From contig NC_045148.1 in NCBI RefSeq assembly GCF_008831285.2, positions 13,618,802 through 13,682,801 on the forward strand: a DNA stretch of 64,000 nucleotides, in the 5' to 3' direction. Position 1 is the stretch's first letter. Each line of letters begins with the position of its first letter. The stretch comes from Nymphaea colorata (lineage: Eukaryota; Streptophyta; Magnoliopsida; Nymphaeales; Nymphaeaceae). Shown here in pieces: positions 30,847 to 43,148 of this stretch. Under the pieces are notes generated by a model. That model saw only the letters and a program-made list of their open reading frames with translations. It was not told the DNA's origin and made no database searches. The position numbers and the translations under genes were made by a program.

Positions 30847-33800
30847 AACTTCGTTTCCGTCTGCTTATGTGATATTTATGTTTACGTATTGAACAGCTTT
30901 TGCCTCATCCTTTTGTGGTGATGTACATGGTCTGAACTTCTTTCTGGGAGATACGTCGTTTAGATGCGAGCAAATTAAGTACGTAGTAATTTGTATTCCG
31001 TCAGGTATGTGCAGCCAAAAAATAAAATAAAATGAGAAAACCATTTCCCAACCATTTTTGCTCCTAAATTTTCTTGGTGAGTACTTTGTAACAATTTTTT
31101 TGCACGGGTAACGAGGAGTGATCTGGGGAAATTCCTGGGTAGTCTAGGAATACAAGTTTCATATTCTAATATGGCTTCTATTCATTCGTGTATTTATAAT
31201 ATTAATGTATTCTAGTAATTGGAGAATTTGTCCTTTCATTTCCTGAATAACTTTAGGCGCTGTTTTGATGACCTTAGATCTTATCCAGCATGAGAAGCCC
31301 AGGACATGTACAGAGGAAGACCACTTGTGTATCTTAAGGGCAACTCGTTGCCAATTTAAGAGTGAAAAATGTTGGAGATTAAATCTACGGTCAAATAGTC
31401 TTTCTTTGACATATTTTGTATTTTAGTGGTTTTTTTCATGTTTATGTCAGGGCCTGCTCGGGGAAACTGTACATGTTTTTACGTTACACAGGCCAGTGGC
31501 ACCCGCAAACACTCGTATTGAACCTTCACAGAGGCATAGCATAAACTGCACTAGTTGACTTTACATGAATGGCTAACGGGGCATCAAGGGCATTCATTAC
31601 CTCAAACTTTCTAAACTACTTTTGAAGACACAAAAGCCAAGGTGTGGCTGCCATGCTTCAGTCTGACACTCTCTGGAGCTGAAGGTTAAGCATTCTTTTC
31701 TGACGAAATCCAAGTGGCAGCCGCTACTTGGCAAGCCTTCAGTTAGAGTAACCTTGAGACGAGACCTCACTGTCTGAAGAAGAGGTAGCCTAATTTTAAT
31801 ATTGCCGCTAAATTGACATTATTCGTGTTTCATAAGATTCTCGCAACTTGGTCGCTTGCACTCTCTGGCCCACCAACTTGAGTAGGTTAGTTTTTTTTTT
31901 CTGGGTTCAGATCCCCAGAAGAAAATGTCGGCTCTGGTCATATAGTACTTGATCAGCTAAATACATGGAAAAATTAGATTTGAGAAGATTCAGTAAACGA
32001 AGCATGAAAATGTTGCATAAAAGTATCTGGCTAATTGCTTAGGTCAATCAGACGCATCTGCCCAGCTTGAAGGAAGCCAACTTAAAAAGATTTTGCAGAT
32101 GACATCAATTAAGGAGAGCATGGACTTATGGCGTACCATCGTCCTGAATGCAATTGTTAGTCATCCTCCGCACATGGGTGAAACTCAAGCGGCCATTATG
32201 CCTATTTAGTTGTTTCTAATAAATTTTATTTGCTTTAAAAGGCTCAAGCTTCAAGCAAGCAGCATTGCCTCCCCAGGCTCTTATATCAAATTTTCCATAA
32301 AATAACAAAAAGGTGTATCATTACTTTGTACAGTAATTATGTGACGAGTAATTCCATAACGGATGATCCAGTTTCAACTCCCTTCAAAGATGCAGCTCTG
32401 TATATATATAACCAACCCCTTTACGATGTACATATTAATTTTCAAGAGTTGCAACTTAGTTCGTCAAATTTCATTACCTGGAGGTTCACCGGCCCGCTAA
32501 TTTGATAGGTACCATTCTCTCAATCATGTTTTCCAATGTAAAGTTGTACTACTTCTGGAACATCGGACCGATGTTTCTATAATGTCGGAGAAATGTTGTC
32601 CGCATGTTGAGTTATCACCAGCCAAATTAACTTTATAAATGACATAATATGTGCAAAGTTGATTAACACAACTGAAGGCAGAAAATTCAGTTCTTGTAAG
32701 CACAACATTAGGTAAACTCTGTGTTGGAGAATATCTGAGAGAGGGAGAGAAAGCACCTTTTCCAAGGTTCAGATGAGGACGGCCTCTTGAATCTTTCTTT
32801 CCTTTTCTCTCAATCTAATGCAGAAGCCATTGACGTTGCTAAAGTCAAATAGTTCACATGGTGTTGTACTGTGGTATATATACAAAAAAATATGGGTCTT
32901 GCATTGAAAAGTGAACAGTTCCCGACGGCAATCCCGAGGTCACATGGACGTCAGACAGTAGGAATTATGAACTGAATATAATAATATATGGTTTGGTTAG
33001 ATTGCTTCGTTTGAATTTTGAAGAGATCCTCTTTTATTGGCAAGGCCAGGGTCCATCCTACGCGAGAGACCAGAATGGTAATGCTCAAAATCAAATTCCC
33101 AGAACACTGTGAAGAGCCTGAACTTCCCCGGGCTGTCAATGGTGTGTAGTACCCACTTAGAAGCCAGTCGTTGAGGTTCAATATCTGAATCGACGCTTGA
33201 ACGGACTCCTCATAAAATATAATTTCCGTCACCGCTTCGGGTCGGAAAATTTTGCCATAATTCTTTCTTGCCTGTCAGGTGAGTCAACATTCTCCCATGA
33301 ATCTTGTGAACCTCTTCGTGCTTCTTCTTCCTCTATTTCAAACATCTCTGCTTGAGATAGATAACCAGATTAGGGATCCATGCAAGTCAGATAACGATTT
33401 GGATAATCGGATTTCCATAAGAGGAGACCCGGTCTTCATCCTGGTCAAACTAAACTCTGCTGGCATCCATCGTCGTCTGCCAGTTCAGGTTTGAAGTGCG
33501 ATGTGACCAGATCCAGATCCATTTAAGTTCTTCTTAGCACAAGGCCTACTCAGACTAGCGGGGGCGGTTGCACTAAAATTCGGCGTTATCATCATTAAGT
33601 ATTAAAAAGATGCAAGGCCATGAACATTGAAGCAGTTGAGCTGAACAGAAAGCCGAAAAACGTGGGCCAATTGGAATTCAACACGTCGGAGTTCCCCGTC
33701 CCGTCAGGTTCGATCGCTTTGAGAAAAAGGCGTTTGCTTTTGAAAAATAATCAATAATATAAAAATTGGGGGGGGGGGAATTTCTTTTTCGTCTTCTTGC

Positions 33801-34790
33801 CATTCGAAAAAGTCCTTCGTTTTCGATTATTGACAGAAAGAGTCCCCTGCATGCAAAGTTAACCGGTTGCCCCTTCTTTCCGGCGCCGCGCTTCTCATCT
33901 GCGCTGGGGATCAGCAGCATAAGTTCAGACATGGGATTAAGCAAGTGGGGATTCAAGTCTTCGTGGGATTTTTGGTGCAAGAGACCGGGCCGTTTAGCCA
34001 GGGGATTATGCAAGTGGGGATTCAGGTTTCCGTGGGATTTTTGGTGCAAGAGAGTCCCCGGAGCCGGGAATCCGGGACCTGGGTTGGCCGTGGTTTTTGG
34101 TGGCCTGGCCTGCAGGAATTGCTGCTGTTTTGAAGACCTTCCCAACCATTTGGGTTCGGTGCAACTGTTCAACCTCTGCAGTACCACTCGCAGTCTTCTT
34201 CTCAAACCAATCCAGGAACTTTCAGATACCGACTCTGCTTTAGAAAGAACATAGGACATTTTTTGCCCAACAAAAACAATAAATGCAGTCGTTTTTAAAT
34301 GGAAAATTTCATTTATGACCCCCAATTTTGAGTTGTAATCTAACAAAAGAAATTCTATTCTATTTTTTTATAGTGATGTTTGAATTGAAACCCTAAACTA
34401 CTGTTGTCTCGTAACGCCCAAGTAAAAAATCTGTCAGATTGAATTGAATGTCAATATTAAGACCTTTTCTATATAAAACTAGCAAGCGATTTCCAACTAG
34501 AAGTATAAACAATCTGAAATGAACGTAAGGTTTCTCGTGTGCTCTAACGGGACAAAGTTCCGCTGGTGGGTTTTGCTTAGCGGTTACCACTTGTATGCGT
34601 AAATGAGGCTTTCACAAAGAAAAACCGAAACCTAAGCCTCTTTTAGAATTATAGCTAAAATAGAGCCTTACTCCGGGATCCTTTCTAATTCGAAGAAAAC
34701 GAAGGAACGCTCGCAATCGGCCATCCATCCCAAAATAGAACTGAATTTATTTGCTGTCTATCAATTCAGTTTTTTCCATTCAATTTTCTC
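30847..34790. other. Intergenic region, no supported gene
   Basis: 3.9 kb between the AUG4-like stop and the bHLH leader. Short frames on both strands show no recognisable family. At 33942-34052 a 69-bp tandem duplication (CAAGTGGGGATTCA...TTTTTGGTGCAAGAG) opens frames on both strands (33766-34254 +, 33678-34346 -). I do not count these as genes. Confidence 0.5.
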
Positions 34791-35472
34791 CCATTCTCTC
34801 TCCCAATTAAATCGATGATTTTCCTGTGAAGCTGCTGACTTCGACTGTGGCTTCTGCGTGACTCTCTCTTTCTCTCATTTTTCCGTTTCTTCTTCCCCAT
34901 TAACTTCGAAGAAAAAGAGGAAGGAGAAACGGAATTTCTCTCTCTCTCGCTCCCCTCGCCGCGCCCCCACCACTGACGTTTATCTGAAATTTGGAAAGGG
35001 CGTCCGTCGGTTGTTCGACGTTTTCTGACCTCCATCTCTGTTGATAGTTGATACCGCGACCTCTTCTAGCATCACAAGGCAGCACTCGACAAATGGTAAC
35101 CTGCGTGCTTTTCCCTCTTCCTCCTGGTATAAATATAGGATATTGATCATTATCTCTTGAAGCTAGGCAATACTGGGGGGGGGGTTGCTTGGCAGTGGCA
35201 CTAATTTAGTTTGCCGATAGTTGGAGAATCTATAGAGGCTTTAAAAAATCCATCATGCGTATATTGGCTTCAGAAATGGGCAAATTGCTGTGTTCTTCTA
35301 GTGATAAAAGCATAGGTTGCTGCCCGTTTTCCATTAGTTGATTTTGTTATGCGATATTGCTGACACAGATGTACTAGCAGCTTCACTGCTGTATGAAAAT
35401 ATCCCCAAAAGACAATTTTGTAATCTCAACCACAGAAATCGTCCAACTCTCAGAACATATTACTCCACTACT
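34790..35472 (+). promoter_or_regulatory. bHLH gene 5' leader with a probable 5'-UTR intron
   Basis: CT-rich leader at about 34790-35095. A donor (AAATG|GTAACC) at 35096 and an acceptor (GCTGACACAG) ending at 35370 suggest a 275-bp leader intron. The exon then starts with ATG TAC TAG, a two-codon upstream ORF (35371-35379). Inferred from splice signals only. Confidence 0.4.
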
Positions 35473-37181
35473 ATGGATGGCTATCTTGATCATCTATTTT
35501 CCTCCACTCAATGGGTTGAGATGAATCCAACAGAAAGACAATCCTGGGCTGTCAATCCTGCAGATCCAACAAATGGCTTTCTCGTTGATTCGGTCAGTGC
35601 ATATCAAGGGCATGAACCGCATGACAAGAACCCTGAATCTAGCTTGGTTTCCGCAAGTCATGTTATAGGGCGCCCATCTTCTCAAGGAATGAATGATATT
35701 TCGGGCGACGGTAACTCTTTTACTTCCGAAAATCCATGCCTCAGTCATAACAAAGGGTTCGTGTCCGGTCAGCAATCTTTAGACAAGGACAATCACACAC
35801 CTTTGCACGGGGAGATCAGGAACAGATTGGTGGGATTTCAGTTGAACGCGGCAAGTCAAACTAGAGGCGCTCATGGCTCATCACATATTCATCCCATTCT
35901 CGGAAATTCAGTAGATTCAGCTGGTACTCTTCCTGAGGCAGGTTCCATTGCAAGCAATGGCTGTGATATGTCACGGTATGAAAAGCCATTTGGAGATGCC
36001 AATCCTCTTCCTTCTGTTCCGTCTTCTTGGAGCACATCATATGCAGGTGTTTCCAGCTTCCCTGAAATCCTGGGCCAGGGAAACCTGGACGGTTTTAATT
36101 TGCATGACGACCTTGTAGAGACTGATGAAGATCTTCTTAAAAAGGCATGCCTTGGCGAGAGTCATCCGTCAGTGAACAACATACCGATTGTATCTGTAAG
36201 TTAATAAACGTTCTTTATGGGAATGCATGACTTATCTTTTACATGTGTATCTTCTTTTTATGTGAGATATGTGTTGACAAATTATGCAGGAGAATCAAAG
36301 GGTTCAGTTGCCCTCTGTCGCCACTAGGTCGCAAGTTGCATGCTCTCAAACTGTCGTATTCCAACCCCAACACAAAATAGTACGTTTTCTGCTGGCCATC
36401 TTAATCTTTAGCCCGAATTTCTTGGTGTGACCATCTTCATCTTACTTGCTACTTGTCTAAATTTTTGTTGTATATCATTGTTCTTAGCCATTACAATCTG
36501 GTGAAGTGAATTCCCTAAATCTATCTGGAAATTCTACCTCTATATCTCATTTACAACCCACAACTGCTACTAGTGGAGGTTGCAGCGGAGCTGTAAGAGC
36601 ACGTGTTAGAGCACGTCGAGGACAGGCAACTGATCCACATAGTATTGCTGAACGAGTAAGTAGGGTTCAATTTGTGGGTGAAATTTCTCTAAATGTAGTA
36701 CGACTATTTTCATATTAGGAGTCATGTCCTTTTCATTGCTAATTTCTGTGGATAGTCTTTATCTTGGATTATTCTTTTATATGACTTATTTTTAATTGGT
36801 TGAAGAGTGTGCTTGTTAAAACATGATTTAAATGTGCAGCTTCGGAGAGAAAAAATAGCTGAAAGGATGAAGAATTTACAGGAACTTGTCCCAAACTCTA
36901 ATAAGGTATCTTTGGAGACAAACTTTTGTAGTTGCTTATAATCTGGGTCTGTTGGTATGCTGCTGTGGTTCATGCCTTCAGCCTCCTATTGTTACTGGAA
37001 CCATTGAACATGTGCTTTCCTTTTGACTTTTTCATAAGGTACAACTTTTTCACCTTGCAACCTCATCTGAGGCTGTGCTTTTCACCTAGGAACTCTAAGC
37101 CTAGAACCCATAACAAAACTAGCCTAGGTCTGACCTTCGTTTTCTGCTGGACATGGGCATGGAAGGAGGATTTCCCTGCCA

Positions 37182-37212
<31 letters not shown>

Positions 37213-38321
37213 TTTTGATAGAAGGAGAGAGTTGTCCATGTTTGAGCTTGTGAACCTCTTGCTTGTTCGAGTTTTATTGTGGTTGTTACTTGGTTTAGCT
37301 CACAGTGGCCTATTTCCAATTGTCCAAGACCTCACATCTCAAATCTACCACCCCTTCACTGTCTCTCTTTCCTTGCTGTAGTGCCAACTTCTAGCATGTC
37401 AATCAAGATCAACTTACGCAATCTGATGCACCAGCTCTGTACATATTTCTCATAGGAATGAGTTGGCGAATATCATTTAGTTTTTTTTGTGCAGTTTATT
37501 TTACTAGGCATGATGTTTCCATTGAGAATGTAAACTTTTCCCATCCATGAACTGGTGCTTTTCTTTTTTGCCTAGATGATTCTTGTATTTGGTCTTTAAT
37601 CACTCAATGTCCTTTTGCAGACAGACAAGGCATCAATGCTTGATGAAATTATTGAATACGTCAAATTTCTGCAGTTGCAAGTCAAGGTTAAGCCTTATCC
37701 GTATTCTCCTTTGCTTTTATTTTTTTCATCCCTTGTGGATGACAATGCTTATCTGAGGCAGGTACTGAGCATGAGCAGACTTGGTGCAGCAGGAGCAGTT
37801 GCCCCTCTTATTACTGATGCTCAATCTCAGGTGCAATATTTGTTTCGGTGCTTCTTTATAGATGGTTTTACTTGTGAAAAGTAAAGACACTTGTTTCAAT
37901 TTTGATCATTATATGGCTGAGTTTATACGAAAGTTTTCTTTTTTCCTGTATTTTTGATATCTGCACATAATTAATGTCTTTACAACAATAGGAGACCTGC
38001 TTTTCTGGCTGCTGCTATTCTTCTTTCTCTAGTACCTTTTTCTTGTTTTTATTGTATCCTTTGATATGAAAGTAAATTGTTTGTCTGGGTAAGGACAACC
38101 TTCTCCAACAGGATGACTGGTCCCCAGTGGCGTGACAGACACCCCAACCTGAAAGTTAGCAGTTATCAGGTGACTCTGGTTTCTGCGGTCCTCTGGCCAC
38201 TCATCAACACTCACAGCCCCATTCTGGCCCACTTTCAGTAGTCTGCTTGATTGACTTGATGAATCCCGGCCTATTGTTCACTTTGGTAATAGTACCTGCT
38301 TTCATCCTCACAGAGTACAAC

Positions 38322-38380
<59 letters not shown>

Positions 38381-39107
38381 TGTGTTGTCAACATGAGATG
38401 TGTCCATTTGCCCAGGGGGTTGGATTTATGACCTTCAAGTTGGAGGATAGAAGTTAAAGAGTTGCAGGTGCCTTGGCATAAACTGCTAGAGCATTTGGAA
38501 TGCCACCTTATTAACAACCGAAAGGAAAAAAGGACTTATATACAAACGACTGCTATTATTATAAATGTTTTATTTTTCCAGTGTATGCTTTGAGTTAAAC
38601 GTGACCTGTACTGTTCCCTGAATTATGATCATGGTTCTTTTGCATCTGTGGCATCTATAATTTTTCTCAATAAATTCTCAGCCTTTGTTTCATTCTTCTT
38701 TAAACCAGGGATCCAGCAGTCTTCGACTGTCAGCTTCTCTGGCCCAGACTGCTGAATTACCTGAATCACAGGAAAGTATTGCTTTCGAGCAAGAAGTGGT
38801 AAAGCTAATGGAGTCCAACGTAACTTCAGCCATGCAGTATTTGCAAACCAAGGGTCTTTGCCTCATGCCAATTGCCTTAGCCACTGCCATTTCTGGGCGA
38901 CCACCTAAAACTGACACAAGCAATGGACAGATGCCTATGGCCAGCTATTCATCTTCAGGGACTCTAACATGGCCACCACCGTCTGGTGGCGAGAGCTTGG
39001 TGAAGGACATTTTACTTAAGTGTGATAGAGAGGAGAGCACCACCAACAGTTCCAGCGGTGCTCCCACTATTAGTCAGGAAGATGAGTCCAAACCAAAGGT
39101 CCAATGA
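35473..39107 (+). CDS. bHLH transcription factor, subfamily XI (LRL/UNE12-like)
   Basis: Exons 35473-36195, 36290-36379, 36488-36655, 36840-36905, 37621-37686, 37762-37830, 38709-39107. All borders are GT-AG and in phase, giving 526 residues. The start [11 protein letters not shown] was chosen because a leader acceptor lies upstream and the N-terminus reads well; an in-frame ATG at 35338 lies in the probable leader intron. The bHLH domain is at residues ~312-371: basic region [18 protein letters not shown] with the H322-E326-R330 E-box contacts, helix 1 [14 protein letters not shown], helix 2 [20 protein letters not shown]. Then [20 protein letters not shown] and [20 protein letters not shown], both signatures of the LRL1-3/UNE12 group, which act in root hairs, fertilisation or phosphate response. 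The N-terminal 300 residues are long for the group and unrecognised. Nuclear, presumably dimeric. Confidence 0.88.
37183..37210. repeat. (TG)n microsatellite in bHLH intron
   Basis: Fourteen TG units in the intron between 36905 and 37621. Confidence 0.9.
38323..38379. repeat. 57-base poly(T) run in bHLH intron
   Basis: Uninterrupted T run in the last intron (37831-38708). Could be the poly(A) tail of an antisense retroposed sequence, or simple slippage. Its length is likely unreliable. Confidence 0.85.
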
Positions 39108-42100
39108 TGCTTGTTCTGTCTTATTCCGCCCCTTAAGTTTTGAAATTCTAAGTTTTCTCCTCTCCTCTTTTTGTTTCTCTTTCTATTTGCTGGCACTACA
39201 CCTTTGCAGTTAGAATTAGAAGCTAGATCTCTTTGATAGGGATGCAGTTTGTAGTTTTGTTCTTACGCATCAGTTGTTCATCTGTAGATGCTTATTTACT
39301 TGGTTTCTTAGTCTTTTTTGTTCATTCGTAGTCTTTCACGTTGATTGTACAGTCGTCAATGCGAAAAATCAATGAGCAACAGATCGGTTTTGGATCTAAA
39401 TATAACATTACTCGATGAAATCTAATTGGGTTTCACCCAAACGTTCACATTTAAATGGATAGTGTACTATATCGGGTGTCCAACTAGCTTGATGACCAAT
39501 TAAATTTGGCAGGCATAGGCTCTCGTAGCATGGGCACAAGTCCCACGTTTTATGCTGCTGGAAGTGCATCTAAGTCTGTTCACTATGTGATTTCTCATGT
39601 TGGAAACAGAAGGTATGCAATTTAGAACGATTAATTTATGTACTCAAAACAGCATTGTTAGTAACAGTAATTTACTGTCTGGTGCAGAGTTTTGGTTGTT
39701 ATGCATCGGCCTGTATCATGCCTTTTTTCTTTTGTTTAAGAAATAATAAATAGTATTTTGAAATATTTAAGAAATGCTTAATTTTTGAACCCCTTATCAG
39801 CCAGCATCATTTAAGTTTGCGGCAAATAACGATTGCACCAGCTAATATGACAAGATGCCACGTTGAAGACACTGCTAAAAATTTATCCAATTATCCAGTT
39901 CGTAGTGGATGCAATACCAAAACTCAAAGGAGTTTTATGTGGCTATCGGAGCAAACCAATATTAAATTAAAATACAGTTAGATACAGGAACAGATTAGCA
40001 AAGAGGAAATGAGGGAAATGTTTTGAAGAATGCTGAAGGAAAAGGTGACGGGATCGGGATGAATGGCTTGACGAGGTAGGTAAGCTAATCAAAAGTCAAA
40101 GATGCAAAAATTCTCGGGACTTGTCAACGCAGTCGAGAGAGACTTTGTTGCTTGTTCAAATTGCTAGTCCTCCGCCTGACGCAACGCTCCGGTAGCCCGG
40201 GACGGCTTGTTCTAATGGTTCAAGGTCCTTGGTGAGCTACATATGAACGCCACTTAAAAGTAATATCACACCTCTTTCTTTTTTCTCAACGTTTACTTCA
40301 TTTGTTTTCTTCCCATCAACTTCAAAAGTCAGATAGCGTGTTTCAGTAATTCAAGTTCCTTAAAGAAGCCCATATATGAACTGCACTCAACATGGCGTAA
40401 GAGAGGTCACAACCTTGGCCTTTTTGTTTCGCAGCATTTACTTCATTTGTGTATTGCCCTCATCACTTTCAGACGACAGCAAGTTGGTAGCAGAAGCGCC
40501 AAACGGAAAAAATGCACTCAAGGAAAGAAACCACCAAACATACTAGAAAATGAAGGTAAACAGCCATCATTCTGATGAAATCTATTGGCTTCAAAGCTTC
40601 TCATTGGAGAAAAGATGAGCTGTGTTGAGAATAATTTGAAGATCAAAACATTTCAAATTAAAACATCAACTTATAAATCCGTCAAACCCACGGCTGTTCC
40701 TCTTAACCCCAGCATGCTCCTTTCTTCCCTTTGAACGCGCATGAGGCTGCACACCGGGTGCTTTTCAGAATTGCTTCACTGCCTGTCGTGTTTTTCTTGG
40801 GTCCCCTCATAAGATTTCCTGACAAAGACATAAAAGCCAGATCCTATCTTAGGTAAGATACAGGCAGCTCTGTTCAGGTTCCTTAAGAAAGCACATACAA
40901 CACAACTGAACAATTTGAGAAAGAATTTTGTCTGGATTTAACCACTTAAGTAATCAACTGACTGCATGTTAAAACAAATGAAATCTTTTTTTCCTGTCTG
41001 ATAAAAAAGGATCTCATGATACGATATTACCTGGGACCCCATATCCGAAATTTGTCTACGAAAAGATAAAAGAAAAAGAGAATTGTAAACACTTGATAAC
41101 ATATCCTTTTTTGAATTACACTCCTGGTCATTAAGCATGTGACTCCTGGCTGCATGTCATCGACGGAAACACACTAAGCCAGACCGAGCGAGCGAGAGAG
41201 AGCATGGCTGCTTTGCTGCAAGGACTCGGTTAACACGGAAATCCAAAAGGTTTAGGAGGTTCTTTCTCAAGGCCGAGAAGCTGATCAAAAATTAGATTAA
41301 TTTGAAAATTTCAGGATGAGTAACTGTTTTTCGATCAATTTTAGATCCTTTTATATTTGGAGAACGTGGTTGTTCTGCAATGCGTCTGCTGCTTGTTGAT
41401 ATCGGGCTGATATTGTCCCTGTTAAATACCTTTTCTAAAGAATCTTTTTGGTTTCAATGGCATGGAGTCACTAGAACACCTGTAGATAATCTCTGAATTT
41501 ATCTTAATGCCTATAGGGTTGATTTTCTCTCTGTTAAGTATAGAATGGGAATGCAAGCAATAGTTTTCATGGGCATGCCCATGAAAACTTTCATATGTTA
41601 GGAAAATCTGGTGGCAAAAGCTCCATGTTTTGGGCCAGCAGCTTGTCAATCTTACCAAGTTGACGAAAGAGTAGGATCTTAAAACCACCCATGGAGGCGC
41701 GTCCTTATAATTTTCTAGTAGGCATCTCCTGGACGGCGTACAACTTTGCGTGCGTGAGAAGGTTTCAGTAATTCAAGGCGTATCGATCGGTACAGCATGA
41801 ACAAGGGGTTAAAAGGACGAAGAAACTTGGAATGTAGGAAACTTAGTTGCGTTAAGGACGACAGCAAAATAATTGACACGATCTATCTCTCAAACTAAGA
41901 ACCAGGTCACTGGACCATTTCTGACAAGTTTGAAATTCTCTCTCTCTCTCGCATTCACCTCTTTTCGTTATGCCATGACGCTCGTAAATTATTCGAGTTA
42001 ATGTAGATCACCCCTTCAGCCGCTACTTGCCACATCTTCTTCACTTGCGATCTCATCAAGGGGCAGATTGCCATCGCTGGGTCTAACGAATGGACATTTT

Positions 42101-43148
42101 GTCCTATTTGGCTCTTTAACTTCTGGTAAATTCTTTGGATGGCTGGGTATGTTGCCATTTTCGGCGATACATCACTCGTCCACGTTGACGAGTTAAGAAG
42201 GAGATTGCCCAACAATGTACGGTCCTGCGTGCGGCTTTTGGATGCACATGTTCTGAAAAGATGTTGCCTGTTAATTTTAGTTCACAACTTTTCACTATTT
42301 ATTATAGCTTTTTGTTTCAACTCTCTCTTGGACCTTTTGGATGTTCTCATTCTTCTCTCTCATATTCTTAAAGCTGACCTCTCTTTCCCAAATATTGTCA
42401 CGTAAAAACATTCCCCACTTTTAGGGGATTTGAAGAACAAGGCATCTCAGTACCATAGTTCGCAACCAAAAGAAAGAACAATTCCTTTTGTTTGACGCGC
42501 TGGTGATTTGCTCTGTTTCCGACCTATGAACTCCTCTAAACTAAGTGATGAATGATGCCGTCCATGTTTGCTGATGCATCTTTGGGGGACACCAATGTGT
42601 CACAGCGGCTTTTTTTCAATATTTCTTTTCTATCGGCCAATACGCAATCTCTATTGTTGATAATTGTGAGGTGCAATCAAAGGAAACAAAAGGGAGACAG
42701 AGAAAAAGAGAATTTGTCACATGAACACACGTAAAAACAAGGTGTCCTGTCACTTTTAAAGGTACTGTCCTTAAGATACATGTAAGCAGATACAGATTTA
42801 CCGAACAAGAGCAGTAAACAAGAGCAAATATGGCCATGACAATGAATGAAATGTTGGTTACAATGGTGCCTGCCCTCTTTTAGCTATTGGCGGTGAGGAG
42901 AGCACGCGGTTTGAACACATCTCCACCTTACGAGTCCGAACCTCGAGGGGAGCGACTTTCTTTAATCATCTACCTATACAATTGTAATGAGACCGAACGG
43001 GGTTGGTCGCCTTAGGCCATTGCAGGCACTTACCAGCGAGGCCTACACACACAGACACACAGGGTGTTCTCGCCAGCCCAATGACAACCAGGTTTTACTT
43101 TGGCTTATCACAAAAAGATTAACTTAAGAGGGAGAAGAAAACGTCCAA
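39108..43148. other. Intergenic region, no supported gene
   Basis: 4 kb between convergent genes (bHLH + and NHL -). Contains a diverged ~130-bp duplication at about 40208-40338 / 40339-40475 and a 28-bp perfect palindrome at 41562-41589. Short open frames have no recognisable content. Confidence 0.5.
41562..41589. repeat. 28-bp perfect palindrome
   Basis: AGTTTTCATGGGCA followed directly by its reverse complement, centred on GCATGC. No spacer and no mismatch. Confidence 0.9.

Noticed and set aside
33678-34346. 222-codon minus-strand and 162-codon plus-strand frames
   Set aside because: They overlap each other, contain a tandem duplication, and show no recognisable family or splice context.
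35338-35472. Upstream in-frame ATG of the bHLH gene (45 extra residues)
   Set aside because: Lies upstream of a good acceptor (35370) and inside a probable leader intron; the extra residues include ILLCDIADTDVLAAS with no family support.
38204-38517. Poly-lysine minus-strand frames
   Set aside because: Translation of the 57-T run in the bHLH intron.
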